Source of the DNA: Candidatus Babeliales bacterium
Lineage (GTDB): Bacteria; Babelota; Babeliae; Babelales; Vermiphilaceae
Direction: 5' to 3'
DNA length: 39,032 nucleotides
NCBI GenBank assembly: GCA_020050795.1
Contig: JAGVKD010000017.1
Coordinates: 1 to 39,032, forward strand
The position numbers and the translations under genes are program-made. This document shows, in pieces, positions 7,681-15,937 of the stretch (positions within the stretch are counted from its first letter, which is position 1; each line of letters opens with the position of its first letter). Under the pieces are notes generated by a model that searched no databases, had not been told where the DNA came from, and saw only the letters and a list, made by a program, of their open reading frames with translations.

Positions 7681-8322
7681 TCACCAGATATGATCGACTA
7701 AAATTCCACCCAAAGACTTTTTATCACCCTTTTGCTTCTCGTCAATCTTATCTTCTTGCTCGTTAGGTAAACCCTCAAGCTCTCGCGCATAATCAGATAG
7801 AGATGTTTGCAGTTCATTGCCATAGCGCAGTATATAACCGGGCATCTTATTCCAAGCAAGACCAGGGATCCAAAGCATTGGATTTGTATTTTGTCCATGA
7901 TCACCTTTTCTAATCATGGTAGCCGGTAGCAATTTTACCATTTCGCTTCGCTGCAAAAATCGTAGTGAGAGACCCGCATATTTGAGTAATTCGGGAGTTA
8001 ACCGGCAACTATATGCAATCTGCGGCACCCTATCACCATCAACGCACAGCAGAGAGTTGCCTTCCTGGTCATCACCGCGAACCGTTGCAACCACTATTCC
8101 ACAAATTGCCAATCCAACACCGCTAAGAGAAGGATCCCATGCTCCCTCGGTCTTAACGCTAATCAATAAATTTCTAAAGAGCGTAGCATCTTCTGGCTTT
8201 TCAATAGCTTTCCAGCGGCCATCATAGGGCACAGATGCAAATTTTTCAGCCCCTTCCATCGGCATAAGCGAATGAGAAATGCAGAATGCGGCAAGCAAAG
8301 ATAGACGCTTGAGAGTGAACAT
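7681..8322 (-). CDS. Exported protein of unknown function
   Basis: The product is 213 residues. I chose ATG 8320-8322 (MFTLKRLSLLAAFCISHSLMP), preceded by AGGAA, over a start 12 codons earlier. The presumed cleavage precedes MEGAEKF. The mature part has mixed strands and helices (WKAIEKPEDATLFRNLLI, GLAICGIVVATVRGDDQEG) and ends in a charged Lys/Asp/Glu-rich segment (EEQ-type NEQEDKIDEKQKGDKKSLGG). No domain recognised. It is downstream of the ankyrin gene on the same strand with a 90-base gap. Confidence 0.68.
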   Translation of the reverse strand: MFTLKRLSLLAAFCISHSLMPMEGAEKFASVPYDGRWKAIEKPEDATLFRNLLISVKTEGAWDPSLSGVGLAICGIVVATVRGDDQEGNSLLCVDGDRVPQIAYSCRLTPELLKYAGLSLRFLQRSEMVKLLPATMIRKGDHGQNTNPMLWIPGLAWNKMPGYILRYGNELQTSLSDYARELEGLPNEQEDKIDEKQKGDKKSLGGILVDHIW

Positions 8323-8412
8323 ATTAATTCCTGGTATAAAAAATTTTGGACAATTCAAATCAGCATTTTTACACAGAAATTGAGGATTCTCAAGCTATTG
8401 CCATATATCGCA

Positions 8413-9846
8413 CTATTTCCAGTAACTTTGTGCTTTCTCTTTTACAGCTCTCCATACGCGCTGGAATAACCAGGGTCGCGGCCGCACAACGTGTTCAGGC
8501 GATGTCCCCATTATTCGTTTTATATTTATCTCAACGTGTCTGCGGAGCATCGCTTGCGATTCTGGGTTATCCAGATCTAATAAGTCTGCAATTGCTTGAA
8601 GCTTTTTTGCCGACTCGGGATTATTCTTTGCCAAAGCCTCGTCTCGCTTTTGCAAGACAAAAGTTTGTAGAGTTTGGCCATCCGCTCGGGTTGATTCTGC
8701 TATTAATGCCCTCGCGCGTTTCATAACATATGGCATTTGTTCTTGAACTATGGGATCAATCACTTTTTGCCCAATTAAATTACTCATTTCTATAGGGAGT
8801 TTTGGTTGAGCATATCGGACCCCAATCAGCCCACGTATATTTGCCCGCATCTCCTGATGCTTGTCGAGCGGAATGAATGTTAATAATTCTGCTATCGCAT
8901 TAATATCACCCTGAGCACATGCCGATCTCAAAACAGAAACAGTCATGCCATCTTTGTTTACCGTATACATATTGGCTCCCGATTCAAGCAAAAGCGTCAC
9001 CAATCCAGGCCGATAGCTACGAGATGCTACCATCAAAGCGGACCACCCGTTTTCTCTTATTGCATTTACATTCGCTCCGTGATCAAGCAAAAGCCTCACC
9101 ACTTCAAGATGACCTGCCGAAGATGCTAATATCAAAGCAGAACTCCCAGCCCAATCTGTTTCATTTACATCTGCTCCTCGATCAAGCAAAAGCCTCACCA
9201 CCTCAAGATAGCCTCTCATCGATGCCATCATCAAAGCGGACCATCTGATATCATTTGTTTCATTTACATCTGCTTTTCGATCCAGCAAAAGCCTCACCAC
9301 CTCAAGATGGCCTGCCGAAGATGCTATCTGCAAAGCAGTATTACCTGCCATCTGCAAAACAGTATTACCATCTTTTGTTGCGGCATTAACATTGGCCCCA
9401 CGATCAAGCAAAAGCCTCACCATTTCAACATGCCCGCGTCTAGCTGCGCCCATTAAGGCAGTCAATCCACTTTTATCAGCGGCATTCACATTGACTCCAC
9501 GATCAAGCAAAAGCCTTGCCACTTCAACTTGCCCTTCTATAGACGCCCCTACAAAAGCAGTCCAACTCATTTTATCAGCGTCATTCACATTGGCTCCAAG
9601 ATCAAGCAAAAGCCTTACCACTTCAACTTGCCCTTCTATAGATGCCCCTATTAAAGCTGGAAGCCCCTCATAAAGAACTGCGTTCATATCGGCTCCACGA
9701 GCAATTAATTCTTTAGCTCGCGAAAGGCTCCCGTCCAAGACCGCCTTAGTCAGGTCTGCATTGAGCGTTGCTGGGTCCACCTGAGGTTCCATTCCAAAAG
9801 CTAGTTGCGCACTGAGCGCGAACAATAGAACTATTATTTTTTTCAT
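8413..9846 (-). CDS. Exported ankyrin-repeat protein
   Basis: The product is 477 residues from ATG 9844-9846 (the preceding GTG codon is an alternative). The signal peptide MKKIIVLLFALSAQLAFG precedes MEPQVDP. From about residue 28 to 300 it has about eight ankyrin repeats with the core GHLEVVRLLLDRGADVN and variants. Ankyrin repeats bind other proteins; in host-associated bacteria such proteins often act on host targets. One repeat has an extra short insertion (NTVLQMAGNTALQIASSAG). After the repeats (about 320-477) is a helical region of unknown fold. The repeats are very similar at the DNA level, pointing to recent internal duplication. A signal peptide on an ankyrin protein means delivery through the periplasm if it reaches a host. 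Confidence 0.9.
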   Translation of the reverse strand: MKKIIVLLFALSAQLAFGMEPQVDPATLNADLTKAVLDGSLSRAKELIARGADMNAVLYEGLPALIGASIEGQVEVVRLLLDLGANVNDADKMSWTAFVGASIEGQVEVARLLLDRGVNVNAADKSGLTALMGAARRGHVEMVRLLLDRGANVNAATKDGNTVLQMAGNTALQIASSAGHLEVVRLLLDRKADVNETNDIRWSALMMASMRGYLEVVRLLLDRGADVNETDWAGSSALILASSAGHLEVVRLLLDHGANVNAIRENGWSALMVASRSYRPGLVTLLLESGANMYTVNKDGMTVSVLRSACAQGDINAIAELLTFIPLDKHQEMRANIRGLIGVRYAQPKLPIEMSNLIGQKVIDPIVQEQMPYVMKRARALIAESTRADGQTLQTFVLQKRDEALAKNNPESAKKLQAIADLLDLDNPESQAMLRRHVEINIKRIMGTSPEHVVRPRPWLFQRVWRAVKEKAQSYWK

Positions 9847-9955
9847 CACAAGTCCCCTCTAATTGATTCAATCAAAATAATTCATATATTCTAATTGTAA
9901 TAAAAGAGGGGGATTAAAAACTAGAATTGGATAATTGTTTAACAGGGATAGACGC

Positions 9956-9982
9956 AAAAAAACAACCCCTTTTATAGAGGTT
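9956..9982 (-). terminator. Terminator-like hairpin downstream of ssrA
   Basis: On the minus strand AACCTCT pairs with AGGGGTT (one U-G), loop of five, followed after one G by seven T. It is about 215 bases past the tmRNA 3' end and may stop transcripts reading through. Confidence 0.55.
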
Positions 9983-10152
9983 AATGGTATTTTGGATGGG
10001 AAAAGATTGTAGGGAAAGAGAAATTGCGAGGACTTGGCGAAGACAAATGTGGAATTATAAATAGTCTTGTCCGTCTACGCTCCTCGCAAGGCTTGGAACT
10101 TCTTTGGACAGTTTTCTCACTTTGCTACCAAGCTTTTACTGTTCTACCTTAG

Positions 10153-10171
10153 AAAAAAATGGCGTCAGCCA
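10153..10171 (-). terminator. Weak terminator-like hairpin next to the tmRNA 3' end
   Basis: A TGGC/GCCA stem with loop TGAC is followed by T7 on the minus strand, 26 bases past the mature tmRNA CCA. The stem has only four pairs, so termination here is uncertain. Confidence 0.35.
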
Positions 10172-10196
10172 GACGAAGCAGCGTAGCAGCGAAGAC

Positions 10197-10560
10197 TGGT
10201 GGAGGCGATGGGAATCGAACCCATGTCCGTAATGCTGCAAATCAAGAACACTACATGCTTAGTCTTCGATTATACTCTCATACCTCCTCAAAGACACAAA
10301 TTGGTATGAAAGTCATATTTGTGATACTGCTCCAGGCTACAATTATGAGTAACCTCACCTGGGAGTTCTATCTTTTATTATTCGAGTTAATCAAGCTGAC
10401 AGACACGCCCGATTAACAAGTTTTCTTTCGAACTAGGCGAAAGAAACAACAGAATTAGATTCTGCACTTATTGGTTTTAACTAATTGTTTAACGAGCACT
10501 CAGTAAACGCTCGACATGCTTTCCTGACCATCAACACCACGTCGAAGCCAGTACGCCCCC
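10197..10560 (-). ncRNA. ssrA: tmRNA (ssrA)
   Basis: tmRNA rescues ribosomes stalled without a stop codon and tags the nascent protein for degradation. The 5' end GGGGGCG followed by TACTGGCTTCGAC (10541-10560) and the 3' end GGTTCGATTCCCATCGCC plus TCCACCA (from 10197) form the tRNA-like acceptor and T arm; seven acceptor pairs are possible with the encoded CCA. Length of 364 is normal. The tag reading frame probably ends ...AESNSVVSFA with TAG in the loop of hairpin TTTCTTTCG/CGAAAGAAA (about 10419-10445), as helix 5 usually has; the exact resume codon is not certain. The gene lies 76 bases downstream of smpB. A TTGACA box is visible about 45 bases upstream. Confidence 0.95.
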
Positions 10561-10636
10561 GTATATTTCAATGATTTGTTATCTTCAAACTACCCGGTTA
10601 TGAGCCTACTTGTCAAAGGCCTATGCGCAGAAAAGA

Positions 10637-11089
10637 CTAATCACGCCCTCGCAGCTCCCGCTCGGTTTGCCGATTGATATCCTTTTCTCGCAGCTCTTTC
10701 TTCTTGTTCTCTGCCTTTTTGTGCTTAGCCATGCCAATTTCAACCTTAATCCGGCTCTTCTCATTCAAATAGACTTTGAGCGGAATAAGCGTGATCCCCT
10801 TTTGGGCGACTAAACCGATCAGGCGATTGAGCTCTTTGCGATGGAGCAGCAGCTTGCGACGCTTGGTTGGATCATCACTGGTTTTTTGGTACGCCTTTTC
10901 ATAGGGCGTAATGTTGCAGTTGATCAAATAGAGCTCGCCCCCATGGAGAGTTGCAAACGCGCCGTTGAGGGATATTGTGCCCAGACGAATGGCTTTGACC
11001 TCATCGCCGGTCAGGACGATACCCGCTTCCATGCGATCAAGGATCTCATAATCGTGAAATGCTTTTTTATTGCTAACGATAACTTTCAT
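10637..11089 (-). CDS. smpB: SsrA-binding protein SmpB
   Basis: SmpB binds the tRNA-like part of tmRNA and brings it to the empty A site of stalled ribosomes. Family motifs are clear: KKAFHDYEILDRMEAGIVL, TGDEVKAIRLGTISLNGAF, ELYLINCNITPYEKAYQ, DPTKRRKLLLHRKEL, and a basic C-terminal tail (KHKKAENKKKELREKDINRQ) that lies in the mRNA channel. At 150 residues it has normal length. The product partner ssrA is encoded immediately downstream on the same strand, so a two-gene unit is likely. The start ATG 11087-11089 has no strong Shine-Dalgarno. Confidence 0.97.
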   Translation of the reverse strand: MKVIVSNKKAFHDYEILDRMEAGIVLTGDEVKAIRLGTISLNGAFATLHGGELYLINCNITPYEKAYQKTSDDPTKRRKLLLHRKELNRLIGLVAQKGITLIPLKVYLNEKSRIKVEIGMAKHKKAENKKKELREKDINRQTERELRGRD

Positions 11090-11210
11090 ATTACCAAGGT
11101 AACATTAGCGTAGTCTGCAGGCAAATTTCTCCTGGGGCATTGGTCTGCTAAAATAGACCCGATCTCGACCCATCCAATCAAAATAGCTCAGCGAAGAACC
11201 TACGGTTAGA

Positions 11211-11238
11211 TTGAAAAAAAATAGATTTCAAGTATGGT
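11211..11238 (+). promoter_or_regulatory. Sigma-70-like promoter for the gene at 11284
   Basis: TTGAAA (11211-11216) and TATGGT (11233-11238) are separated by 16 bases, with the start codon 45 bases downstream. The fit is moderate and based on inspection only. Confidence 0.45.
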
Positions 11239-11283
11239 GTTTATGTATTATTTATCCTCATTTTTTAACTATACGAGGAAGTC

Positions 11284-11979
11284 ATGAACAAACTTTTTCT
11301 TTTCGTTCTTGGCTTGATCATTGCCAGCCAGCAAACATTTTGTGCATCAGAGTTGATCATGGGCACCATTCAATTTCCCTACGAGGCACACACCGGTTCT
11401 GATGTTCCACATGTGCGCGTCTATTGCGGTGGCCGTAAAATCAAATGTGAAACGGACAAAGAATCAAAAAAAATCACCTTCACCGTGCCACGTGAACGCA
11501 AACAAGATGTTTTTCATGTGTTGGTAACAAAAGATTTTTCCTATGAAACGGTGGCACAACCAGGATCATCGCCTAACCTTATCAGCCATTTGTGCGTTAA
11601 TCCTCACTGCACCTACAAACTTTTCGAAATGAAAGTTCAAGAACCTGATGCGGCTACAAAAGCAAAAAATGAACAAGCGTCTCAAACCCCTCGCGCATGG
11701 CAGATCAAAGAAGTCTTTTTACCAGACAACAAACGCGTTCCTGATAATGCAATCATTATCTACTATGATCCGGCATGCATCGAAAAACCAAGCGGTGGCC
11801 GCGCACTTGAATTGCCCACTATCACCGTTAAAAAAGATATTATGACTGAACAAAATTTATTTGATCTTTCAAATGAACTTCTTTTATCCGCTCTGGATAA
11901 TGATGCACTGCATGCCCCGGCACAGGAGCAGCAAGTGAGATTTGAATATGGCCGCGCATTAATTGCGCCAACCGCATAG
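11284..11979 (+). CDS. Exported protein of unknown function
   Basis: The product is 231 residues. The ATG at 11284 follows GAGGAA. The signal peptide (MNKLFLFVLGLIIASQQT) probably ends at FCA before SELIM; unlike most neighbours it lacks the Met at the cleavage site. The first half looks like a beta sandwich (HVRVYCGGRKIKCETD, KITFTVPRERKQDVFHVLV), with four or more Cys likely in disulfides. A second part starts AWQIKEVFLPDNKRVPDNAI, a pattern common to ligand-binding or chaperone-like exported domains, but I cannot name a family. It is followed 10 bases later by tsaD. Confidence 0.72.
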   Translation: MNKLFLFVLGLIIASQQTFCASELIMGTIQFPYEAHTGSDVPHVRVYCGGRKIKCETDKESKKITFTVPRERKQDVFHVLVTKDFSYETVAQPGSSPNLISHLCVNPHCTYKLFEMKVQEPDAATKAKNEQASQTPRAWQIKEVFLPDNKRVPDNAIIIYYDPACIEKPSGGRALELPTITVKKDIMTEQNLFDLSNELLLSALDNDALHAPAQEQQVRFEYGRALIAPTA

Positions 11980-11989
11980 CAGCCAATTA

Positions 11990-13054
11990 ATGAACCAGAC
12001 AACTCCTGAGCAGATAACGCTTGGTATCGAAACCTCATGCGATGAAACATCGGCAGCGATCTATTCATCTGAACGCGGACTTCTTTCGCACACCATTTTC
12101 TCGCAACCACAGCACAAAATGCATGGCGGCGTGATGCCAGAAATTGGATCGCGCACGCAATTGGAAAAAATTAATCCCATTGTGCATCAAGCGCTTGATC
12201 AAGCGAATGTCACCCTTGATGATATCACCAATATTGGTGTAACGCACAAACCGGGATTGCCTGGATCATTGCTTGTGGGTCTTTGTTTTGCAAAAGCGCT
12301 CGCGTGGGAAAAGAAAAAAAAATTGATAGGCATCAATCATCTTGAAGGTCACGCTTTTTCTGCCTTCCTGCAGTATCCAAATATTCCTTTCCCGCACATG
12401 TGCATCACCGCATCGGGCGGACACACGGCAATGTATGTGATTAATGGATTTGGCGATTATCAGATGCTAGGCCACACCGTTGATGATGCAGCTGGCGAAG
12501 CATTCGATAAAATTGCACGGCTCGTTGGACTGCCCTATCCTGGCGGACCAGAAATTGAAAAACGCGCACGCGAAATGAATTTTAAAGATTTCTTTTCTTA
12601 TCCACGCGGGAAAAAAGATACGCTTAATTTTAGTTTTTCCGGTCTGAAAACTGCAGTGCTCTATGATTTGGTCAAACAAGGAAAATTTAATCTTGTCCAA
12701 AAACAGCTGCTCGATGATTCGGAAGAATTGAAAAATCAGGTCGCCAGTTCTTTTCTCGTGTGTGTTGCCGATATCTTTGAACACAAATTAGAACTTGCAT
12801 TCCAAGAACATCCTGAAGTTAAAGCGCTCACTTTTGTGGGCGGCGTGGCATGCAACAAATATATCAAACAACGTCTGGCCGATTTTGCACAGAAAAGAGG
12901 CATAGAATTTTTTAGTCCCCGTGCTGAATTTTGCACAGATAATGGCGCAATGATCGCATTTGTGGCAAACTATAAAGCTCTGCAGGGGAAATTTTCTGAC
13001 ATGAGTTTGGACATCTCCACTAACAAACATCACAAGCATCAAAGCGATCTTTAA
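11990..13054 (+). CDS. tsaD: tRNA N6-adenosine threonylcarbamoyltransferase
   Basis: TsaD transfers the threonylcarbamoyl group to A37 of ANN-decoding tRNAs, working with TsaB, TsaE and TsaC. Kae1/TsaD motifs are present: LGIETSCDETSAAIY at the N-terminus, metal-binding HLEGHAFSAF, TASGGHTAMYV, DDAAGEAFDKIARLVGLPYP, FSFSGLKTAVLY, and GGVACNKYIKQRL near the end with CTDNGAMIAF. Length 354 is normal. The ATG at 11990 is preferred over a TTG at 11963 that would overlap the previous gene. It is probably cotranscribed with the exported-protein genes on either side; that link is positional, not functional. Confidence 0.96.
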   Translation: MNQTTPEQITLGIETSCDETSAAIYSSERGLLSHTIFSQPQHKMHGGVMPEIGSRTQLEKINPIVHQALDQANVTLDDITNIGVTHKPGLPGSLLVGLCFAKALAWEKKKKLIGINHLEGHAFSAFLQYPNIPFPHMCITASGGHTAMYVINGFGDYQMLGHTVDDAAGEAFDKIARLVGLPYPGGPEIEKRAREMNFKDFFSYPRGKKDTLNFSFSGLKTAVLYDLVKQGKFNLVQKQLLDDSEELKNQVASSFLVCVADIFEHKLELAFQEHPEVKALTFVGGVACNKYIKQRLADFAQKRGIEFFSPRAEFCTDNGAMIAFVANYKALQGKFSDMSLDISTNKHHKHQSDL

Positions 13055-13061
13055 GGATATT

Positions 13062-14036
13062 ATGAAAAAACTATTAGTTTATAGCACGCTGTGCAGCGTC
13101 GTGTGTGGTCTTTCTCTTAATGGCATGGAAGGTGAAAGTTTATATAAATTCGGTACCTATATAAATCGTGAGCCCAAAGAGGAAACAGTACAGGCTGCTC
13201 CTATATGTGCCATCCAACCTGATGAAACTCAGGATCCGACTCCGATTGAAACATTGAGAAAATGCACCTTTGTATTCGATAGCACAGACTGTGTTTTGGG
13301 AAAATTTAAAAAGGATCCTAAAAATACTAATCCAGATGGAATGGAACTCAGCTGCGAACTAAAACACAAAACTATAGATAAGCCGCTCAAGTTCCCTCTC
13401 CATCCAGGAAAAATAGATGAAAGTACCGGAGAATTCGTAGAAGAAGATGCAAATGCACCCATTGATTTTTGTCTCAAAACAGGAAATCTTCCTATCAGCC
13501 AACAGGATCGCAGAAGATTCTTGTCTGAAAATCCTTACTATGCCGATGTGAGAATAGAAGATTTAATTGCATACAACCAGATAAAATGTCAGGTGCAATT
13601 GCTCCCTACTTTTCGCATAGGTATACCATCTGTCGATATAATAACCGGGCAACCAACATTTGAAGAAGTCATAGCGTATCCGGGGGATAAAGTCACATTC
13701 ACTATCAAGCGAGATGGAAACCCTCAACAAACTTTTTCAACGTCCATAACAACGGCGCAAAGTGCGGCATTCAAAGCACCTGAGCAGAAACTTTCTGCAG
13801 CGAGCATTGCTGGAGCACAAGTGATCAAACGAAGTGCTGCGATAGCTGTGTCAAACACAAGAAATCCAAGAAGCAAAAGTCCCATCCGAAAAGATCCAGA
13901 AGCTGATCGTCGGGAAGTTAGCACCAAAGCACTCGCAAGCAAACGAGTTGTTGAGCTAATCAAAATAGAAGTCCCAAATATAAATGAGTTAAGTTGCATA
14001 TTTCATGACTCAGAAGACTCTTATGAATCTTTATAA
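13062..14036 (+). CDS. Exported protein of unknown function
   Basis: The product is 324 residues, starting seven bases after tsaD. The signal peptide MKKLLVYSTLCSVVCGLSLNG precedes MEGESLYKFG. It contains repeated charged turns and likely beta segments (CTFVFDSTDCVLGKFKK, ELKHKTIDKPLKFPLHPG, QCVQL-like IKCQVQLLPTFRIGIPS). The last third is rich in Ala/Ser/Lys and probably disordered (SKSPIRKDPEADRREV). No family recognised. A strong terminator follows at 14054. Confidence 0.7.
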   Translation: MKKLLVYSTLCSVVCGLSLNGMEGESLYKFGTYINREPKEETVQAAPICAIQPDETQDPTPIETLRKCTFVFDSTDCVLGKFKKDPKNTNPDGMELSCELKHKTIDKPLKFPLHPGKIDESTGEFVEEDANAPIDFCLKTGNLPISQQDRRRFLSENPYYADVRIEDLIAYNQIKCQVQLLPTFRIGIPSVDIITGQPTFEEVIAYPGDKVTFTIKRDGNPQQTFSTSITTAQSAAFKAPEQKLSAASIAGAQVIKRSAAIAVSNTRNPRSKSPIRKDPEADRREVSTKALASKRVVELIKIEVPNINELSCIFHDSEDSYESL

Positions 14037-14053
14037 GCGGACATAAGTAATAG

Positions 14054-14093
14054 AAAAAAAAGCCCCTGGCGAATGTGCCAGGGGCTTTTTTTT
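14054..14093 (+). terminator. Intrinsic terminator after the 13062 gene
   Basis: The stem AAAAGCCCCTGGC/GCCAGGGGCTTTT with six-base loop is followed by T8. It closes the 11284-14036 operon before the beta-helix gene. Confidence 0.9.
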
Positions 14094-14157
14094 GATATTT
14101 TTTGATAAACCTGAGTATGATGTCCAGTGCTCCCTGCAAACAAAAAAGGTAATAATC

Positions 14158-15864
14158 ATGAAGCAATCTTTTTTTCTGACACTCGCACTCTCCCTTCTTC
14201 TTTCTGCCACCATCTCTCGCGCGACGATACTGCCAATCGCCAAGGGTGATGGCATTTGGAATGTGGCCACACGCATCGCATCGGAACTTGCAACTATTAC
14301 GCTTGATACCCCCTCGTGCAGTTTTCCTATTCACCAGTCGGACATCGGGTTTGGTGGAACGTTTGTGATCACCGCAAGCAATACCACCTATTGCTTGGAT
14401 GAGAATATTACCATCACCTTCGGTTCGGCTATCAGAATTGCAGGCTCTGGCATCACGCTCGATTTGAGTGGAAAGATTATTGACGGGCAAAATTTCGCGA
14501 CCACCGGCATTGAGCTTGCAGGCGGCGTTCAAAATGTGACTATAAAAAATGGAATCATTCGGCGCATGGGCGGCGCAGCACCGAATGGCACTGCGATACG
14601 CGATACCGTGGGTATCACAAGAACACTGAAAAATATTGTCATTAAAGATATGAATTTTAGTAACAACAGTGTGGCGGCGATAAGCCTCAACAAAGCCACC
14701 TCTCCAACTCCCGATGTTGATGAAGTGTTAATTGAAAATTGCCGCGCATTCAATTCGGGAAATATCAACATTGTGGGTAATGCTGGTGTTGTGCAAGGTT
14801 GTGAGGTTGATGAGCGCAGAGGTGGAGCTATTGTCGGTGGGATTCAAGTTAGCGGTCCATCTGCATCTATTGCCCGAAGCTTTCTTATTCAAGATTGTAT
14901 TGCGACGAGTTCATTTGGTTCAAACAATATTTCGCTTGCTATACAAAGAACTTACGACGCTGCCATACGTAATTGCAATGTGGAGGGGGCTAATTCCGCC
15001 ATATTATTGGCTGGCGGCATTTTCGTATCTTTCTGTAAAAATGTGAGTATCGCCGATTGTGTTGTGCAAGGAGGTCCTTCAATAGGTATAGGGATTTTAG
15101 TGAACAATCCTCTCGCGCAAGGAACCGTCCTTATTGAGCGGTGTGTTACAAGCAACTATTTTCGCGGCATTGAAGTTTATACTGATATAGCTCAAGTATT
15201 TTCTTCAGTAAAATTGATTGATTGTTTTGCAGAGTACAATGTTCAATGGGGGATTGTCATACCGCAAATCAGCACTACTACCCAATGGTCTGACATTCTT
15301 ATCAAACGTTGCTCTGCAACTGCAAATGGTTCAGTCGGATTTCTGATTGATATTGAAGGTGTTGCTACGAGTTTTTCACAAGTGATTATTGAGGACTGTA
15401 TTGCGCAAGACAATGGAAGCGATGGTTTTAGTCTACAAAATTTGAGCATATTCAACGGTATTCTTTCCAATGTGGTGTTTCGGAATTGTATCTCACAACG
15501 AAATCGGAGTGGCACCTCGGTAGGCGTACTCTACAACGGTGATGGTTTTGGTATTGGAACGGGAAGCCTCAGCAAGGGTGCAATTCGTGATGTTATTTTT
15601 GAAGATTGCATTGCGCAAGGTAATGCTGGTGATGGATTTTCTTTTGCATCAACTACTTCGAATATAGAGACAATCAACTGCTTTTCAATGAATAACACAA
15701 ATACTGGATTTCATCTTTCCGGCAATAAGAATTACGCGATTGGCTGCATGGCAGTCGGCAATAAATTTGATTTTGTTGGTGTCAGTGACCCGACGCAAGT
15801 GATCCCTTATAGCACTCCGGGTGCGATTAATGGCATCGGTCGGTTTGTGAATGTGAGTAGTTAA
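14158..15864 (+). CDS. Exported right-handed parallel beta-helix protein
   Basis: The product is 568 residues from ATG 14158, giving the signal peptide MKQSFFLTLALSLLLSATIS. After about residue 70 the chain is a series of beta-helix coils: GIELAGGVQNVTIKNGIIRR, then rungs of the type VLIENCRAFNSG, SFLIQDCIATSS, VLIERCVTSN, VIIEDCIAQDNGSDGF and VIFEDCIAQGNAGDGF. The recurrent I-x-D-C in each coil is typical of NosD/pectate-lyase-like folds. Such proteins bind or cut polysaccharides or act as adhesins; no catalytic set can be identified. There is no membrane anchor or autotransporter end. It is flanked by terminators, so it is a single-gene unit. Confidence 0.85.
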   Translation: MKQSFFLTLALSLLLSATISRATILPIAKGDGIWNVATRIASELATITLDTPSCSFPIHQSDIGFGGTFVITASNTTYCLDENITITFGSAIRIAGSGITLDLSGKIIDGQNFATTGIELAGGVQNVTIKNGIIRRMGGAAPNGTAIRDTVGITRTLKNIVIKDMNFSNNSVAAISLNKATSPTPDVDEVLIENCRAFNSGNINIVGNAGVVQGCEVDERRGGAIVGGIQVSGPSASIARSFLIQDCIATSSFGSNNISLAIQRTYDAAIRNCNVEGANSAILLAGGIFVSFCKNVSIADCVVQGGPSIGIGILVNNPLAQGTVLIERCVTSNYFRGIEVYTDIAQVFSSVKLIDCFAEYNVQWGIVIPQISTTTQWSDILIKRCSATANGSVGFLIDIEGVATSFSQVIIEDCIAQDNGSDGFSLQNLSIFNGILSNVVFRNCISQRNRSGTSVGVLYNGDGFGIGTGSLSKGAIRDVIFEDCIAQGNAGDGFSFASTTSNIETINCFSMNNTNTGFHLSGNKNYAIGCMAVGNKFDFVGVSDPTQVIPYSTPGAINGIGRFVNVSS

Positions 15865-15887
15865 AATAAGTGAAATAGTAGAAAGAG

Positions 15888-15937
15888 AAAGCCCCCGTCA
15901 TTTGCTTTGCAGTAAATGACAGGGGCTTTTTTTTATT
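15888..15937. terminator. Bidirectional terminator between the beta-helix gene and rho
   Basis: Arms AAAGCCCCC-GTCATTT and AAATGAC-AGGGGCTTT pair around a short loop, with T8 on the plus side and a T-containing flank on the minus side. The 3' end of rho overlaps its right edge. Confidence 0.88.

Larger units (their letters stand above)
9847..10196. other. Intergenic region between the ankyrin gene and ssrA
   Basis: About 350 bases carry no convincing gene. The region has a terminator-like hairpin at 9956-9982, a weak one at 10153-10171 just after the tmRNA, and two GC-richer patches (about 10030-10105 and 10167-10196). Each patch contains a gcgaagac word and a cgtag word, so they look like remnants of a dispersed repeat. 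AT-rich sequence near 9880-9930 may hold the ankyrin-gene promoter. Confidence 0.5.

Noticed and set aside
7395-7693. Longer open frames on both strands around the 52-residue gene
   Set aside because: They lack ribosome sites and cross the terminator at 7430-7463; the short minus-strand gene explains the region.
10159-10416. Plus-strand open frame with GGGDGNRTHV
   Set aside because: It is the antisense of the tmRNA 3' end; this peptide is a well-known false translation of tRNA-like sequence.
14158-15864. Autotransporter or polysaccharide lyase with known activity
   Set aside because: The beta-helix is clear, but there is no C-terminal barrel and no catalytic set of residues that I can identify.
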